Position numbers and translations under genes: made by a program. A model generated the notes under the pieces. That model had not been told where the DNA came from. It did no database searches and worked only from the letters and a program-made list of their open reading frames with translations. Of a stretch of 7,279 bases of DNA, positions 4,963-7,279 are shown in pieces. The stretch's first letter is position 1, and every line of letters starts with the position of its first letter. Origin of the DNA: Candidatus Woesearchaeota archaeon (lineage in GTDB: Archaea > Nanobdellota > Nanobdellia > Woesearchaeales > GW2011-AR4); contig DUHN01000081.1 of the NCBI GenBank assembly GCA_013330825.1, positions 1-7,279 of the forward strand, written 5' to 3'.

Positions 4963-5019
4963 ATGCGACAAGCCGTTACTTCTACGATTATGCGTTCTGA
5001 CAGGGGAGGCCTTCCATGA
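4963..5019 (+). CDS. Putative leaderless 18-residue leader peptide coupled to pyrG
   Basis: Reads ATG CGA CAA GCC and on to CCA TGA, encoding MRQAVTSTIMRSDRGGLP. Three things support it. The ATG is exactly where the promoter spacing places the transcript start, as for the leaderless genes here. The reading frame stays open to a TGA that overlaps the pyrG ATG (ATGA, 5016-5019), the same coupling used by the gene pairs at 673 and 6737. The pyrG Shine-Dalgarno sequence is within its last codons. A ribosome ending this ORF would be positioned to start pyrG, so translation of the leader could set CTP synthase output. It may have regulatory value only, without a functional peptide. The alternative is a plain 53-nt 5' leader in which an ATG occurs at +1 by chance. 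Confidence 0.5.
   Translation: MRQAVTSTIMRSDRGGLP
5003..5009 (+). promoter_or_regulatory. Shine-Dalgarno sequence of pyrG
   Basis: GGGGAGG, ending 6 nt before the ATG at 5016. It is the clearest ribosome binding site in the window; the other TATA-led genes lack one. This agrees with pyrG being read from a leadered message. Confidence 0.8.
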
Positions 5020-6740
5020 CCAAGTTCATCGTCGTTGCAGGGGGCGTCATGTCCGGCGTGGGCAAGGGCGTCACCACCGCAGCCCTCGGCACGATTCTCA
5101 AGCAGCGCGGCTATAAAACCACATTAATCAAGATAGACCCCTACATCAACTACGATGCCGGGACATTGAGGCCCACGGAGCACGGCGAAGTGTGGGTGAC
5201 GGACGACGGCGGCGAGATAGACCAGGACCTCGGCACCTACGAGCGCTTCATGGACCAGGACATGCCCAAGAAGAACAACATGACCACCGGCCAGGTCTAC
5301 AAGACCGTCATCGATAGGGAACGGAGGGGGGAATACCTCGGCCAGACCGTGCAGTTCATCCCCCACATACCGGACGAGATTAACAGGAGGATAAAAGACG
5401 CCTCGAAAGACCACGACATCGCCATCGTCGAGATCGGCGGCGTCGTGGGCGACTATGAGAACATCCCCTTCCTCTTCGCCGTCAAGGCATTGGAGAGGGA
5501 GCTGGGCAAGGAGAATGTGGCGTACATCCTCGTCACCTATCTTCCCATCCCCGGCCACATCGAGGAGATGAAGACCAAGCCCACCCAGCAGGCCATCAAG
5601 CTCCTCTCCGAGGAGGGCATCTTCCCGGACTTCATCATCTGCCGCGCGAAGAGGCCGCTGGACGAGGTGCGGAAGAAGAAGATAGAGACCTACGCCAACA
5701 TCAAGTCAGACCACGTCATCTCCGAGCCAGACATCGACACCGTCTACCAGATCCCCCTCGACCTCGAGAAGGAGCGGTTGGGAGAGAAAGTCCTCACCCA
5801 CCTCAACCTCAAATCGAGGAAGAAGCCGGACTGGGCATCCTGGAAGAAGCTGGTGGAGAACATCCGCAGCCCGAAGAAAAAGGTGAAGATAGCCATTGTC
5901 GGCAAGTATGTGGACATCGGCGACTATGCCCTTGCGGATTCCTATGTCAGCATCAACCACGCGTTGTTCCATGCAGGCGCGTCATTGAATTGCGGGGTGG
6001 AGATCACGTGGATTGATTCCAAGTCCTTTGAAAAAGACAGGTCACGGGTGAAAGACCTCGGGAGATATGACGGCATCCTCGTGCCTGGCGGCTTCGGCGG
6101 CTCCGGCGTCGAGGGAAAAATTCTCGCGATTGAGCATGCGCGGAAGAGCAACATCCCCTACCTCGGGCTGTGCTACGGCCTCCAGCTCGCCACCATCGAG
6201 TACGCGCGCAATGTCTGCGGCATGAAGGACGCCCACACGACGGAGATCAGCAAGGACACGCCCCATCCGGTCATCGACATCCTGCCTTCCCAGGTCGAGC
6301 TGATGAAAAACAAGGACTACGGCGGCACGATGAGGCTGGGAGCGTACGCCGCCCTGCTCAAGCCGGGAAGCCAGGTGGAGAAGCTGTACAGGGAAACGGG
6401 AAGGCTGGATGAGGACAAGGCAAGGATCGACGCGCTGGCAAAGCAGAGAATGGATCACTTCCGCCTCGGGAAGCTGGAAAAGGGCAGGAATGCGGTGTTG
6501 GAGAGGCACCGCCACCGCTTCGAGGTCAATCCCCGGTTCATCAGCCAGGTCGAGAAGCAGGGACTCGTCTTTTCGGGATACCACGTCAGGGAAGACGGCA
6601 CGAAGCTGATGGAATACATCGAGCTCCCCACCCACCCCTATTTTGTCGGCACCCAGGCCCACCCCGAGTTCAAGTCGCGCCTCGGCAATCCCTCTCCATT
6701 GTTCTACGGCTTCGTGAAGGCAGCCATGAGGGAACGATGA
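5016..6740 (+). CDS. pyrG: CTP synthase (glutamine hydrolysing)
   Basis: 574 residues. Converts UTP to CTP with ATP and glutamine, the last step of de novo CTP synthesis, in the cytoplasm as a tetramer. The synthetase domain opens with the family P-loop region GGVMSGVGKGVTT (9-21, Lys17), then KIDPYINYDAGT, EHGEVWVTDDGGE, EIGGVVGDYE and MKTKPTQQA. The C-terminal class I glutamine amidotransferase domain has the oxyanion-loop segment PGGFGGSG, nucleophile Cys386 (GLCYGLQ), and His549 and Glu551 (AHPEF); all catalytic residues are present. It is longer than the usual 530-550 residues: about 30 extra residues, charged and probably helical, lie between Tyr458 and the ERHRHR motif (496-501). The start is confirmed by family alignment and a good Shine-Dalgarno sequence. 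It overlaps a putative leader ORF upstream and a membrane protein gene downstream, both by ATGA. Confidence 0.98.
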   Translation: MTKFIVVAGGVMSGVGKGVTTAALGTILKQRGYKTTLIKIDPYINYDAGTLRPTEHGEVWVTDDGGEIDQDLGTYERFMDQDMPKKNNMTTGQVYKTVIDRERRGEYLGQTVQFIPHIPDEINRRIKDASKDHDIAIVEIGGVVGDYENIPFLFAVKALERELGKENVAYILVTYLPIPGHIEEMKTKPTQQAIKLLSEEGIFPDFIICRAKRPLDEVRKKKIETYANIKSDHVISEPDIDTVYQIPLDLEKERLGEKVLTHLNLKSRKKPDWASWKKLVENIRSPKKKVKIAIVGKYVDIGDYALADSYVSINHALFHAGASLNCGVEITWIDSKSFEKDRSRVKDLGRYDGILVPGGFGGSGVEGKILAIEHARKSNIPYLGLCYGLQLATIEYARNVCGMKDAHTTEISKDTPHPVIDILPSQVELMKNKDYGGTMRLGAYAALLKPGSQVEKLYRETGRLDEDKARIDALAKQRMDHFRLGKLEKGRNAVLERHRHRFEVNPRFISQVEKQGLVFSGYHVREDGTKLMEYIELPTHPYFVGTQAHPEFKSRLGNPSPLFYGFVKAAMRER

Positions 6741-7279
6741 ATTTCCTGAGGAAAGGCCAGCTCCCCATCTTCATTGTCAGCATCCTGGCCCTCCTCTTTT
6801 TCACCGCCCTGTTCCTGCAGCGTAGGAACTATGAGTTCATCATTTACGTCTTTGTCATCATCTTTTTCCTTGGTGTCATTCTCTTCACGAACAGGAAAGT
6901 CCGTTATCCCAACGGCGTGCTGTGGGGGCTGACGCTCTGGGCAATCATGCACATGGCCGGCGGCGGCCTGTTCATTGGGGGAAAGAAGCTCTACGAGATG
7001 ATGATTATTGACATCGTCGGCCCCCCATATCTCATCCTGAAATACGACCAGGCGGTGCACTTCATCGGCTTCTGGGTCGCGGCCATCGTGATGTATCACG
7101 TGCTCCTCCCCCGCCTGAAAGAGAAAATGCCGGCAAGATTCTCCATCATGCTCGTTGTGGTGATGGCGGGCCTCGGCCTCGGCGCGCTGAACGAGATCAT
7201 CGAGTTCCTGGCGACCGTCCTTGTCCCCAGCACCGGCGTCGGCGGCTATGTGAACACCGCGCTCGACCTTGCCTTCGAC
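6737..7279 (+). CDS. DUF2238/YjdF-like multi-span membrane protein, 3' end beyond window
   Basis: 181 codons are visible and the frame is still open at the last base. At least four or five hydrophobic spans are present: about 8-27 (QLPIFIVSILALLFFTALFL), 33-51, 63-77, 105-121 and 135-152. Features I associate with the DUF2238 (YjdF) family are a Trp/Gly-rich helix (MHMAGGGLFIGGKKLY), ILKYDQAVHFIGFW, and GLGLGALNEIIEFLATVLVP followed by TGVGGYVNTALDL. Conserved-looking polar residues in or near the membrane (His, Asp-Gln, His, Asn-Glu-Ile-Ile-Glu) hint at ion or substrate handling, but the family has no established function as far as I know. ATGA overlap with the pyrG stop and a weak GAGGG six bases upstream indicate translational coupling; a functional tie to nucleotide metabolism is not implied by this alone. 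Confidence 0.85.
   Translation, partial: MNFLRKGQLPIFIVSILALLFFTALFLQRRNYEFIIYVFVIIFFLGVILFTNRKVRYPNGVLWGLTLWAIMHMAGGGLFIGGKKLYEMMIIDIVGPPYLILKYDQAVHFIGFWVAAIVMYHVLLPRLKEKMPARFSIMLVVVMAGLGLGALNEIIEFLATVLVPSTGVGGYVNTALDLAFD

Overview
The window reads as chromosomal DNA of an archaeon, probably a small-genome DPANN-type lineage (inferred from the look of the proteins; not provable here). Evidence for Archaea: an MJ0882-type methyltransferase, an archaeal-looking M50 site-2-protease-like protein, short single-membrane-span proteins with outward Cys-bearing domains, and a promoter style in which a TATA box lies about 27 nt before the start codon and no ribosome binding site is present, so mRNAs should be leaderless. 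No rRNA, tRNA, CRISPR array or transposase gene was seen. Most genes are GC-rich; two minus-strand genes (3329-3562 and 3896-4780) are visibly richer in A+T.

Layout. 77-676 and 673-1443 are two overlapping plus-strand genes for paralogous membrane-anchored proteins of unknown function. 1444-1640 is a gene-free, GC-rich stretch that folds on itself: complementary ends at 1450-1458 and 1627-1635, a second nested stem, and four local hairpins. It ends 5 nt before the methyltransferase gene (1641-2231), which has no visible promoter of its own. Convergent to it, sharing the stop tetranucleotide CTAG, is a minus-strand gene for a stand-alone CARF-like domain (2228-2581). A divergent promoter region of about 115 bp separates this from an M50-family membrane protease-like gene (2696-3268). 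Three minus-strand genes of unknown function follow (read 4780 to 3896, 3856 to 3581, 3562 to 3329), packed tightly yet each with its own TATA box.

A divergent intergenic region (4781-4962) carries a perfect 10-bp repeat next to each outward promoter. It leads to pyrG (CTP synthase, 5016-6740), followed with an ATGA overlap by a DUF2238/YjdF-like membrane protein that runs off the window (6737 onward).

Most notable points: (1) the pyrG TATA box predicts a transcript beginning at the ATG of an 18-codon ORF (4963-5019) whose stop overlaps the pyrG start, with a Shine-Dalgarno sequence inside it, which suggests a leaderless leader peptide coupled to CTP synthase; (2) the folded element at 1450-1635, which may be a structured RNA or a palindromic mobile/repeat element and sits where a promoter is expected; (3) a CARF-like sensor-type domain with no CRISPR locus nearby; (4) a near-constant TATA-to-ATG distance that decides several gene starts.
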